Positions 1-7,343 of a stretch of 44,784 bases of DNA are shown here, one piece after another. Positions within the stretch are counted from its first letter, which is position 1. Every line of letters starts with the position of its first letter. This stretch comes from Verrucomicrobiota bacterium. Lineage in GTDB: Bacteria > Verrucomicrobiota > Verrucomicrobiia > Limisphaerales > UBA9464. The stretch spans positions 1-44,784 of the forward strand of contig CANGKZ010000040.1 in NCBI GenBank assembly GCA_947454705.1. Reading direction: 5' to 3'. Both the position numbers and the translations under genes were made by a program. Below the pieces are notes generated by a model. The model did not search any database. It was not told the origin of the DNA and saw nothing but the letters and a program-made list of their open reading frames with translations.

Positions 1-168
1 CAAACGAATATAGGGCGTGGGTGGAACCCCGCCCTCCACCGATGCATGGGATCGGATCCCCACTCCCCGTAGCCGCCGAGGGGACGAGGCGGATCATCCG
101 GACGTGGAAAGGCCTACGCCGTTTCATTGGGGTTGCCCGACCGCAACCCGGTTCACCCGCCTGATTGT

Positions 169-365
169 GGAGTGCGGCGGGAAGCGCAGCGCCACGCCGC
201 TTTGGTCAACGCCAACCACGCACCACGACGAATGAACCGCAGAGGCGCGGAGACGCAGAGCGGGTTCCGAGATGTTTTTTCACGCCGAGGCGATGTCATC
301 GGTCGGCACAACTCCACGGACGGTTTCGAAAGCGGTGTCGACGCTCCGCTCTGCCACCGCACTCC
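169..365. repeat. MITE-like element, family A, copy 1 (197 bp)
   Basis: The left end begins ggagtgcggcgggaagcg (169-203). The right end (329-365) is its imperfect reverse complement, ending ccgcactcc. The terminal inverted repeat is about 35-37 bp with the outer 9 bp perfect. The interior contains a GACGCAGAG-like run near 237-262. A second copy of nearly identical length lies at 34687-34884. There is no transposase inside, so if mobile it must be moved in trans. It could instead be a REP/BIME-type structural repeat. Confidence 0.8.
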
Positions 366-426
366 AAAATCGCGAGGCGCCACCCTGTGTGGCCTGCAAC
401 CTCACACGGGGTCCGCAGACGAATAT

Positions 427-562
427 GGGGCGTGGGTGGAACCCCGCCCTCCACGTTTTCGGATCACGCGAGCACGGGCGCCACCATTCTGCCAAAGCGA
501 TTGAGATGCATCGCGGTCTCGTCGTTCCGATCGATTGGAGGGCGCGGTTCCACCCGCGCCCC
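427..562. repeat. Inverted-repeat element, family D (136 bp)
   Basis: The arms at 427-453 and 536-562 are 27-bp reverse complements with two mismatches (left arm ggggcgtgggtggaacc...). Each arm is itself partly self-complementary. An extra left arm with the same preceding gaatat flank sits at about 5-39, apparently without its partner, because the window begins there or the copy is solo. Confidence 0.7.
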
Positions 563-816
563 AATCAATCGCGCGCCTCATCCGAGAATCATTCCCGTCC
601 CCTTAACGCGTACCGCTCAACCCGATTGGACGGAACGAGACCATCCTCCAGCGACAGGAGGTTTGGTTCTAAACCCAGCGACTTCACACAGGGTCCGCAG
701 ACGAATATTGTGGGGCATCTGGGGGGCAGATTTTTAGTTCTGTCACTTGAAAGGCGGTTGACGGCAGACTTTGTCGCAGCTTCCTGCGTAAAACCGCCTG
801 CTTACGCATCTGATTT

Positions 817-1593
817 TCACTGAGCGGTCCATCCGCCGTCGATGACAATATCGGTCCCGGTGATGAACCCGGACTCTTCGCGGCAGAGGTGAACGGCGAG
901 GGCGGCAATTTCCGGAGGCTGCCCGAAACGTCCCACGGGAATCCGGGAGAGAATTGATTCGCGGAGCTCGGGATTTTGCATCAGCGGCGTGTTGATCTCG
1001 GTGTCACACACACCCGGGCTGATTCCGACGACCGTGATGCCTTCCGGTGCCAGTTCGAGAGCCAGCGCACGGTTCAATCCCAGCAGCGCGGTCTTGCTGG
1101 AGGAATAGGCGGTGCGGCCGGGCAGCGAGATGTGGGACATCATGGAGGTCAGGTTCAGGATCCGCCCGTATCCGTGACCGGTCATTCGCGGGACAAACTC
1201 CCGGCACATCAAAAAGACGCTGGTGAGATTGCTGTCCAGCACGCGGTTCCATTCCTCGAGGGAGAATTCGACCAGCGGCTTGCGGATGTTGATCCCGGCG
1301 TTGTTGACCAGGATGTCGCAGCGGTCGCCGAACCGTTTTTGATACTCCACTCCCAGCGACCGGACGGCGGCCTCGTCGGACACATCGGCCACGAACACCT
1401 CGGCGCGTCCGCCGTGCGCACGAATCCCGGCGGCGACTTCCTGGAGCCGGGCTTCATCCCTTGCGACGAGGGCGACCGCGGCCCCGGCGGTGGAAAGGGC
1501 CTCCGCGATGGCGCGTCCGAGTCCGCGACTGGCCCCGGTGACGAGGGCGGTTCGACCTAAGAGAGGAGGCTGGGACTGAGTGCGAGGCGTCAT
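817..1593 (-). CDS. SDR-family NAD(P)-dependent oxidoreductase
   Basis: A 258-aa short-chain dehydrogenase of classical length. It has the cofactor motif TGASRGLG at residues 19-26, NNAG at 97-100, an active-site Ser near 150 and the YSSSK catalytic Tyr163/Lys167 pair. The C-terminal segment (PVGRFGQPPEIAALAVHLC, then a GTDIVIDGGW ending) resembles the 3-oxoacyl-ACP reductase, gluconate 5-dehydrogenase and glucose dehydrogenase branch. The substrate cannot be read from sequence. It is a single gene, flanked by repeats downstream and by a small gene on the other strand upstream. The ATG at 1593 is used because the Rossmann fold starts only 13 residues later. Family assignment is firm and function is open. 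Confidence 0.93.
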   Translation of the reverse strand: MTPRTQSQPPLLGRTALVTGASRGLGRAIAEALSTAGAAVALVARDEARLQEVAAGIRAHGGRAEVFVADVSDEAAVRSLGVEYQKRFGDRCDILVNNAGINIRKPLVEFSLEEWNRVLDSNLTSVFLMCREFVPRMTGHGYGRILNLTSMMSHISLPGRTAYSSSKTALLGLNRALALELAPEGITVVGISPGVCDTEINTPLMQNPELRESILSRIPVGRFGQPPEIAALAVHLCREESGFITGTDIVIDGGWTAQ

Positions 1594-1768
1594 GACTCAG
1601 AGGCTAGAAACGACTTGGCGAAGTCCAAAGTCCAAACGTGACACCAAAGGCCAGATTCAAAGGCGGACAAAGATTCCAGCATCCTGCATCTTGCATGCGC
1701 CAACTCCCCCTTCCGTGAGAGATTTAATTGGTCATCCGAATCGGATCGGCGTACACCAGCCGCCTGAC

Positions 1769-1939
1769 ATGAACGTCGTCGACATCCTGAAGGTGGTTTC
1801 CCCGGTGGAGGGCTTCGTAGCCCGCCCCGTGGCCATTTTCGCGTCGATGAACATGGCCATGAGCAACGCCCGCCCGGCCGCATGGCTGGCGGCAAAATGG
1901 GCCAAGCACGGCCCGTCCGGCGGATGGTTTTCACGATGA
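1769..1939 (+). CDS. Small hypothetical protein (56 aa)
   Basis: I do not recognise this protein. It starts MNVVDILKVVSPVEGF and ends GGWFSR; it is Ala/Met-rich in the middle and has no clear membrane helix or metal motif. Three things support a real gene. About 46 of 56 codons end in G or C, matching the bias of neighbouring genes. The frame is open upstream without crossing into another gene. A strong rho-independent terminator on the same strand begins 28 bp after the stop codon and has no other plus-strand gene to serve. No Shine-Dalgarno is visible. A longer start upstream in the same frame is possible but has poorer codon character. Confidence 0.5.
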   Translation: MNVVDILKVVSPVEGFVARPVAIFASMNMAMSNARPAAWLAAKWAKHGPSGGWFSR

Positions 1940-1967
1940 GATAAGCACCACCAAACTGCATCGTTCG

Positions 1968-2000
1968 AACCCCGCCCGGAAGACACCGGCGGGGTTTTTT
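1968..2000 (+). terminator. Rho-independent terminator
   Basis: A perfect 9-bp stem (aaccccgcc with ggcggggtt), extendable through an inner cgg/ccg pair, is followed by six T residues and then AT-rich sequence. It lies after the 56-aa frame and before the DMT transporter, so it isolates that transporter from upstream transcription. Confidence 0.85.
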
Positions 2001-2063
2001 ATTTCATCCCGCCTTCCTCTCCGTGTTGCTCCCCGCCGGGGTTTGAACCTTCAAACCACACCC

Positions 2064-2984
2064 ATGCCCCCCAACCCAGTCCGATCCCGTTGGTTGATCC
2101 TCGCCAGCTTCCTCGCCGTTTACGGCATCTGGGGATCCACCTACCTCGCGATCCGTATCAGCATTGAAACCCTGCCGCCGTTCCTGATGGCCGGCGTGCG
2201 ATTTTTCGTCGCCGGACTTCTCATGTACCTCTGGCTCCGGGCCAGCGGTTCGGAGGCCCCGACGCGCCGGCAATGGGGCACCGCCGCCGTGCAGGGCGTC
2301 CTCCTGCTTACCGCCGGCAATTCCGTGATCGTGTGGGCTGAGCAATGGGTCCCTTCGAGCATCGCCGCATTGATCGTGTGCACGCAGCCGGTTTGGTTCG
2401 CCCTGACCGATTGGGTCCGCCCCGGTGGGCGCGCGCCCCGTCCGCTCACGTGGGCCGGCATCGGCGTTGGAATGGCCGGTGTCCTGTGGCTGATCTCCGC
2501 CGCCACCGGGGTCGAATCCGGCGCGGAACGACACACACCCATGCTGCTCGCCGTGCTCGCGGCCTGCGTGTGCTGGTCCACGGGATCCGTGCTGGGACGC
2601 CATTGGGACAAGCCGAAATCCCCGCTCACCGGCGCAGCGATGCAGATGATCTGCGGCGGCGCCGGCGCGCTCGTGGTGGCTGCGATTCGACGCGAGGATC
2701 TCTCGTTTCATTGGAGCGCCGTGTCGCATCGATCGTTGTACGCGTTTGCCTACCTGATCGTGTTCGGATCCTGGATCGCCTACTCCGCCTACGTGTACCT
2801 GCTGCAGGTCTGCACTCCGGCCCGCGTCTCGACCTATGCCTACGTGAATCCGGTCATCGCCGTGATCCTCGGTGCGGCACTGGCCGGGGAACGCGTGACG
2901 GCGTCGATGGGCTTCGCCGGCGCGGTCACCGTGTGCGGAGTTGTGTTGCTGACGCTGCCGGATCGACGCGAGAACCGCACTTGA
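2064..2984 (+). CDS. EamA/DMT-family transporter
   Basis: An inner-membrane exporter of the drug/metabolite superfamily, 306 aa with about ten hydrophobic helices in two EamA repeats. The first repeat opens with YGIWGSTYLAIR, a typical DMT start, and the second begins around residue 150 and includes ACVCWSTGSVLGR. The closing helix pair (YVNPVIAVILGA...AGERV) is characteristic of YedA/RhaT-like members. The ATG at 2064 is preferred over an in-frame TTG at 2043. Substrates of this family range from amino acids to purines and cannot be assigned. It follows the terminator at 1968-2000 and precedes the PPK2 gene on the same strand by 58 bp, so the two may be co-transcribed. Confidence 0.92.
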   Translation: MPPNPVRSRWLILASFLAVYGIWGSTYLAIRISIETLPPFLMAGVRFFVAGLLMYLWLRASGSEAPTRRQWGTAAVQGVLLLTAGNSVIVWAEQWVPSSIAALIVCTQPVWFALTDWVRPGGRAPRPLTWAGIGVGMAGVLWLISAATGVESGAERHTPMLLAVLAACVCWSTGSVLGRHWDKPKSPLTGAAMQMICGGAGALVVAAIRREDLSFHWSAVSHRSLYAFAYLIVFGSWIAYSAYVYLLQVCTPARVSTYAYVNPVIAVILGAALAGERVTASMGFAGAVTVCGVVLLTLPDRRENRT

Positions 2985-3042
2985 TGTCCCCCAACACCGG
3001 AGCGAGCGTGTCCGCGAAATCTCCCTCTCACTCCCACCTCCC

Positions 3043-3945
3043 ATGAACCTTGCAGACGTACTGAAGAGCAAACCAGGCAAGTGCCGGCTCGAACGCTTGG
3101 ACCCCAAGTTCCACGCCGATCTGTCGCGCGAATCCGCGGCCGATCTGCAGGCGCGCCAGCTCGTGGAATTGCAGTCGCTGCAAAGCCTGCTTTACGCGGA
3201 GCGGCGCAACTCGGTGCTGGTCATCCTCCAGGGCATGGACGCATCGGGAAAGGACGGGATCGTCCAACACGTGATGAGCGGCATGAATCCGGCCGGATGC
3301 GAGGTGTCGTCGTTCAAGGCGCCGAACACCTCGGAGCTGGATCACGACTACCTCTGGCGCTGCCACAAACGCACGCCACCGCGCGGATGCATCGGGATTT
3401 TCAATCGATCCTACTATGAGGAAGTGCTGGTCGTCCGGGTGCATCCGGAATTCCTCGACGGCGAACGGCTTCCCCGTGGAACCGCCTCGGGCAAGAAGCT
3501 GTGGGCCCAGCGGTATCGCCAAATCCGCGATTTCGAACAGCACCTCGTGGAGAACGGCACCCGCGTGGTGAAGTGCTTCCTCCACATTTCGAAGGAGGAA
3601 CAACTGGACCGTCTGCTGCAGCGCATCGATGACCCCGCGCGACATTGGAAGTTCGACGCCAACGATGTTCGTGAGCGCGGCCACTGGGACGAATACCAGC
3701 AGGCCTTCGAGGAAATGATCCGGGAAACCTCCACCGACATCGCCCCGTGGCACGTGATCCCGGCGGACCGAAAATGGTTCGCCCGCGTGGCCGTCGCCTC
3801 GATTGTTCTTCAGGTGCTGCAGGACATCGCGCCGCGTCATCCCGAGGTCAACGAGGCGCAGCGTCGTGCGCTCAAGGACATTCGGAAGCAGCTCGTGGAC
3901 TCTCAGTCGGAGAGTTCAGCCAAGGGGCGGAAGTCGAAGGGGTGA
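3043..3945 (+). CDS. Polyphosphate kinase 2 family protein
   Basis: A 300-aa cytoplasmic PPK2-family phosphotransferase, which uses polyphosphate to phosphorylate nucleotides (AMP or ADP/GDP, depending on class). The Walker A motif GMDASGKD is at residues 64-71. The Walker B/lid region reads GIFNRSYYEEVLVVRVHP around residues 120-137. The single-domain size and the sequence DHDYLWR match the short PPK2 classes; whether it acts on AMP or ADP is not decidable here. The C-terminus ends in a basic, probably disordered tail (KGRKSKG). It is downstream of the DMT exporter, and a repeat-filled gap follows. Confidence 0.9.
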   Translation: MNLADVLKSKPGKCRLERLDPKFHADLSRESAADLQARQLVELQSLQSLLYAERRNSVLVILQGMDASGKDGIVQHVMSGMNPAGCEVSSFKAPNTSELDHDYLWRCHKRTPPRGCIGIFNRSYYEEVLVVRVHPEFLDGERLPRGTASGKKLWAQRYRQIRDFEQHLVENGTRVVKCFLHISKEEQLDRLLQRIDDPARHWKFDANDVRERGHWDEYQQAFEEMIRETSTDIAPWHVIPADRKWFARVAVASIVLQVLQDIAPRHPEVNEAQRRALKDIRKQLVDSQSESSAKGRKSKG

Positions 3946-3976
3946 AGGTGGAGATGCCCGTTGAAGGGTTGAAAAG

Positions 3977-4176
3977 TTGAACTTAAAAACGGCAGTTGAA
4001 GAAGAGTTCAACCACAGATGGACACGGATGAACACAGATGGGAGTGCGCGGAGCGGAAGGGTTCATAAATCATCCAGAAGGTGAAACCGTCCGAGCCCGG
4101 TCGAACCACTCATCTCTTTTTCCATCTGTGTGAATCTGTGACCATCTGTGGTTTCAACTGCCGTTTCTAGGTTGAA
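3977..4176. repeat. Inverted-repeat element, family B, copy 1 (about 200 bp)
   Basis: The left end (3977-4042) reads ttgaac...aaacggcagttgaa and continues into a run of imperfect CACAGATGG units. The right end (4122-4176) is its reverse complement, ending with gccgtttctaggttgaa. The paired arms are about 55 bp. Just outside the left end is a run of GTTGAAG-type units (3958-3980). No coding potential. Confidence 0.8.
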
Positions 4177-4227
4177 GCGTTGAAGAGGTGGGCCCCGACG
4201 CTACCGCGACGGAATCCTCATTCGTTG

Positions 4228-4341
4228 GGAGTCCCGTCTTCAGACGGTTCGGGTAGGCGCGTCAGAGGGCATCAGAGGGAATCCCCCCCCTCCTCCGCTG
4301 AACCTTCCGCCCAAGGTTGATCCGCGTGAACGCGGGACACC
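4228..4341. repeat. MITE-like element, family C, copy 1 (114 bp)
   Basis: The left end is ggagtcccgtcttcagacgg (4228-4247). The right end (4322-4341) reads ccgcgtgaacgcgggacacc, an imperfect reverse complement. A second copy of exactly 114 bp is at 26411-26524, with the shared stretch gtcttcagacggttcgggt. It stands about 50 bp beyond the family B element, filling the rest of the PPK2-mqnD gap. Confidence 0.75.
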
Positions 4342-4375
4342 ATACGCGGGATCGATCCGCTTTCGACTCCGCGCG

Positions 4376-5272
4376 CTACACCACAAATTCCAGCTCCGGA
4401 GCCTTCGGAAAGGCCCCGATTGCACTGCCTCGCGCGAAGAACCTGCGGATGCTTTCCCGGCCGGCGTCGCCGTAGTCGAGCGTCCAGTGATTTACGTACA
4501 TCCCCACGAACCGATCCGCCAGGTCCATGCCCATATTACGCGCCCAGTTCAACGCGTAGGCCACCGCCTCGGGCCGGTGATCGAGACTGAATTGGATGCC
4601 TTCGGTCAGCAGCGCGCTGACCGTGCGACGGATTTCAACGCTGTGACGCCGGTGAATGACGTTGCCACCCAGCGGCAGCGGCAGCCCCCCATTTTCGGAG
4701 CCCCACCAGACTCCAAAATCCACACACACCTGCAGGCCCTCGGCCGCGTAGGTGAGTTGCCCTTCGTGGATGATGAGCCCCACGTCGGCCTTGCCCGCGT
4801 TGACCGCATCGAAGATTTGATCAAACGGCACCACCACGAAATCGATCTGCGCCGCCGGCCGTTCCAGCCAGAGCTGAAGCGCCAGAAACGCGCTGGTCAT
4901 TTTTCCGGGAATGGCAATCCGGCTGCGCGCAATCTCGTCACGCCCCAGCTTGCGCTTCGCCACCAGCATCGGTCCGTAGCCGTCTCCCATGCTGGCCCCG
5001 CTCGGCAGCAACGCGTACTGGTCGCTCACATGCGCGTAGGCGTGAATGCTGATCGCGGAAATATCCAACTCCCCGCGCGTGGCGCGTTCGTTGAGGGTCT
5101 GAATGTCCTGCTGGACCGATTCAAACCGGATGCCCCGCAAATCAATGCGATTCGTCACCAGCGGATAAAACATGAAGGCGTCATCCGGATCGGGCGAATA
5201 CCCGACGGTCAGGCATGGGCCTCCGGACGCTGGAGCGAATGCTGAACTTGAATCAGAGGACGACTGCGGCAT
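4376..5272 (-). CDS. mqnD: 1,4-dihydroxy-6-naphthoate synthase (MqnD)
   Basis: A 298-aa protein of the MqnA/MqnD periplasmic-binding-fold family. MqnD converts cyclic dehypoxanthinyl futalosine to 1,4-dihydroxy-6-naphthoate in the futalosine route to menaquinone. The family opening GYSPDPDDAFMFY is at residues 24-36 and the SGASMGDGYGP substrate loop at about 91-101. The SPDxDDAFM start favours MqnD over MqnA. About 20 residues precede the conserved fold, so an internal start is possible. It lies 52 bp downstream of purN on the same strand; no other futalosine-pathway gene is in the window. Confidence 0.93.
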   Translation of the reverse strand: MPQSSSDSSSAFAPASGGPCLTVGYSPDPDDAFMFYPLVTNRIDLRGIRFESVQQDIQTLNERATRGELDISAISIHAYAHVSDQYALLPSGASMGDGYGPMLVAKRKLGRDEIARSRIAIPGKMTSAFLALQLWLERPAAQIDFVVVPFDQIFDAVNAGKADVGLIIHEGQLTYAAEGLQVCVDFGVWWGSENGGLPLPLGGNVIHRRHSVEIRRTVSALLTEGIQFSLDHRPEAVAYALNWARNMGMDLADRFVGMYVNHWTLDYGDAGRESIRRFFARGSAIGAFPKAPELEFVV

Positions 5273-5324
5273 GGGGAAACCTTAATCCGGGAAGCTCGAT
5301 CGCAAACGGGGAATTTTTGAAGCC

Positions 5325-5963
5325 TTACACTCCCGGGGAAACGAAGCCCCGGGTCTGACGCCCGCGCGTGTGGATCTCGCCGCGGGCAATGGCGGCCACC
5401 ACGGCCGGATACAGTTGACGCTCCGCGCCCTGGATCCGCTCGTGCAGCGAGGCCGCGGTGTCGGTGTCGAGAACGGGGACGGTTCGCTGACCAATGATCG
5501 CGCCGGTATCGATTCCCTGATCGACGTAATGCACCGTGCACCCGGTGACCTTCACGCCGTAATCGAGCGCCTGCTTCCACGCCTCCAATCCCGGGAACGA
5601 AGGCAGCAGCGACGGATGGATGTTGATCACCCGGCCTTCAAACGCGCGGAGGAATTCCCCCTTCAAGATGCGCATGAAGCCCGCGAGCACGATCAAATCC
5701 ACCCGCGCCTCCTGCAGCGCCTTCACAAAGGCCACCTCGGCGGCTTCATCCAATTTGGTCCGGAACTTCCCCGGCTCGATGTACCGGGCTGGAATCCCGC
5801 GCGTCGCGGCATGGCCAAGAATCCCCGCGGATTCGACATCGCTCAGCACCAGCGCCACCTCGGCATTCACGCCCCCAGCGGCGATGGCATCGGCAATGGC
5901 ACAGAAATTGGAGCCTTTGCCCGATCCAAGGACACCAAGACGAAGCGGTGATGCGTGCGACAT
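5325..5963 (-). CDS. purN: Phosphoribosylglycinamide formyltransferase
   Basis: GAR transformylase, 212 aa, carrying out the 10-formyl-THF-dependent third step of purine synthesis. The phosphate-binding GSGKGSN is at residues 13-19, the catalytic Asn114/His116 in [12 protein letters not shown], and Asp152 in GIDTGAII; together these form the Asn-His-Asp triad of the family. Length is standard. It is upstream of mqnD with a 52-bp gap. The pairing makes loose metabolic sense because the futalosine pathway starts from chorismate plus a nucleoside. It is divergent from the glycosyltransferase at 6035. Confidence 0.95.
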   Translation of the reverse strand: MSHASPLRLGVLGSGKGSNFCAIADAIAAGGVNAEVALVLSDVESAGILGHAATRGIPARYIEPGKFRTKLDEAAEVAFVKALQEARVDLIVLAGFMRILKGEFLRAFEGRVINIHPSLLPSFPGLEAWKQALDYGVKVTGCTVHYVDQGIDTGAIIGQRTVPVLDTDTAASLHERIQGAERQLYPAVVAAIARGEIHTRGRQTRGFVSPGV

Positions 5964-6034
5964 GGGGAAATTAGGCCACGGGCGGACCCCGGAGTGAAGC
6001 CGTCAGCGCAGGAAACATCCGGGGGCCAAATCAA

Positions 6035-7264
6035 ATGCTCCCCCCACGCTCCCCCGGCTTGCCCAAGGGGGCCCGGACCGGCGACAACTGGCGCGTGCTT
6101 TTGTGCACCGTCTATGTGCTGGGTGGATTCGCGTTGCTCGCGGCAGGCATTGGAATGTGGCAGTTCGTCGCCGCACTCCGGTTCCCGCTGCACCAACGCC
6201 GTGCCGACGCCGCAGCCGGCACCTTCGCCCCGGGCGTCACCCTGCTGAAGCCGCTCAAGGGGTCGGATGCCGCCACGCGCGACTGCCTGCGGAGCTGGTT
6301 CGTCCAGGATTACCCGGGACCGGTGCAGATCCTGTTCGCCGTCCAGGACGCCAGCGACTCCGCCTGCGCCATCGTCCGGTCCCTGCAGGAGGAATTCCCC
6401 GCCGCACGGGTCCGCCTCGAAATCGTCGAACGCTTCGTCGGCGCCAACGCCAAGGTATCAAAATTGGCGCACCTCGAATCCCTCGCCGAACACCCCTTTT
6501 TGGTGCTCAGCGATGCCGACGTTCGGGTGCCCGCGGATTTCCTGCGTCAGATTCTCGCGCCGCTGGCGGATTCTCGCGTGGGGCTGGTGAACTGCTTTTA
6601 CCGGCTGGCGAATCCGGTCACCGCTGCGATGAAGTGGGAGGCCGTGGCGATCAATGCAGATTTCTGGAGCCAGGTGCTTCAATCCCTGAGCCTCAAGCCG
6701 CAGGACTTTGCCCTCGGAGCCACCATGGCGCTGCCGGCGGATCGACTCCGCGAGATCGGTGGATTCCGCGCCCTCGCCGATCACCTCGCCGATGATTACC
6801 AACTCGGCAACCGGATTGTCGCCAAGGGTTATCGGATCGAGCTGAGCCCGGTGGTGGTGGAGTGCTGGGATCCGCCCATGAACTGGAAGCAGGTGTGGTC
6901 GCACCAGCTCCGATGGAACCGCACCATCCGCGTCTGCCAGCCCGCCCCGTACCTGGCCAGTGTGCTGAGCAATCAATCGTTGTGGTGGCTGCTGCTGCTG
7001 GCGGTGAGCGGATTCGCCCCCGCGACCGCCATCGTCCCGATCCGGATCGCGCTCGCCGCGCTGTTTGTGTGGCGCATGGTGCAGGTGCACGTGCTGAACC
7101 GCCGGCTGGCCGGGGCCGCCCGGCTTCCCTCCCCTGCCCTGTTCGCCATTGCCAAAGACGTCCTCGGGGTCGGCCTGTGGGTGGCCGCGCTGTTCGGAAA
7201 CCGCGTCGTGTGGCGCGGGGTGAGCTACACCGTGGGACGCGACGGCCGTCTGACCCGGATCTGA
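6035..7264 (+). CDS. Ceramide-glucosyltransferase-like GT2/GT21 (HpnI-like)
   Basis: A membrane glycosyltransferase of 409 aa. An N-terminal helix (about residues 21-48) precedes a GT-A domain with the D1 residue near 105, D2 in LVLSDADV (160/162), D3 in LADDYQLGNR (253/254) and the QLRW motif (291-294). Two or three C-terminal hydrophobic segments follow. This D1-D2-D3-(Q/R)xxRW arrangement is that of ceramide glucosyltransferases and of HpnI, which glycosylates bacteriohopanepolyols. No hopanoid or sphingolipid genes are nearby, so the lipid acceptor is unknown. The start ATG at 6035 has a G-rich stretch about 10 bp upstream. It is divergent from purN. Confidence 0.88.
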   Translation: MLPPRSPGLPKGARTGDNWRVLLCTVYVLGGFALLAAGIGMWQFVAALRFPLHQRRADAAAGTFAPGVTLLKPLKGSDAATRDCLRSWFVQDYPGPVQILFAVQDASDSACAIVRSLQEEFPAARVRLEIVERFVGANAKVSKLAHLESLAEHPFLVLSDADVRVPADFLRQILAPLADSRVGLVNCFYRLANPVTAAMKWEAVAINADFWSQVLQSLSLKPQDFALGATMALPADRLREIGGFRALADHLADDYQLGNRIVAKGYRIELSPVVVECWDPPMNWKQVWSHQLRWNRTIRVCQPAPYLASVLSNQSLWWLLLLAVSGFAPATAIVPIRIALAALFVWRMVQVHVLNRRLAGAARLPSPALFAIAKDVLGVGLWVAALFGNRVVWRGVSYTVGRDGRLTRI

Positions 7265-7343
7265 CCCCGCCGCATCGACCGCAACCTCCCCTCGACTTCG
7301 GTTCAAACCCACCCTATCTATCGCCGCCGAGTTTTCGTTTTGT

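Larger units (their letters stand above)
1..816. repeat. Repeat-filled intergenic region
   Basis: I see no convincing gene here. Several short reading frames are open in overlapping frames, but they follow repeat units rather than a coding pattern. The stretch holds one 197-bp inverted-repeat element (169-365), one 136-bp inverted-repeat element (427-562) and a solitary arm of the latter near position 12-40. A shared flank, gtccgcagacgaatat, occurs at 411 and again near 696. An 8-bp inverted repeat (752-759 with 792-799) lies just beyond the 3' end of the SDR gene, but it lacks a clear T-run. Confidence 0.7.

Noticed and set aside
165-823. Overlapping plus-strand frames in the left intergenic block
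   Set aside because: The translated segments coincide with the inverted repeats (for example the stretch around 169-203, repeated at 34687) and overlap one another, so they are repeat-derived, not genes.
1955-1985. Possible tRNA T-arm (gttcgaacccc)
   Set aside because: No 5-bp T stem, no acceptor or anticodon stem; the bases belong to the terminator at 1968-2000.
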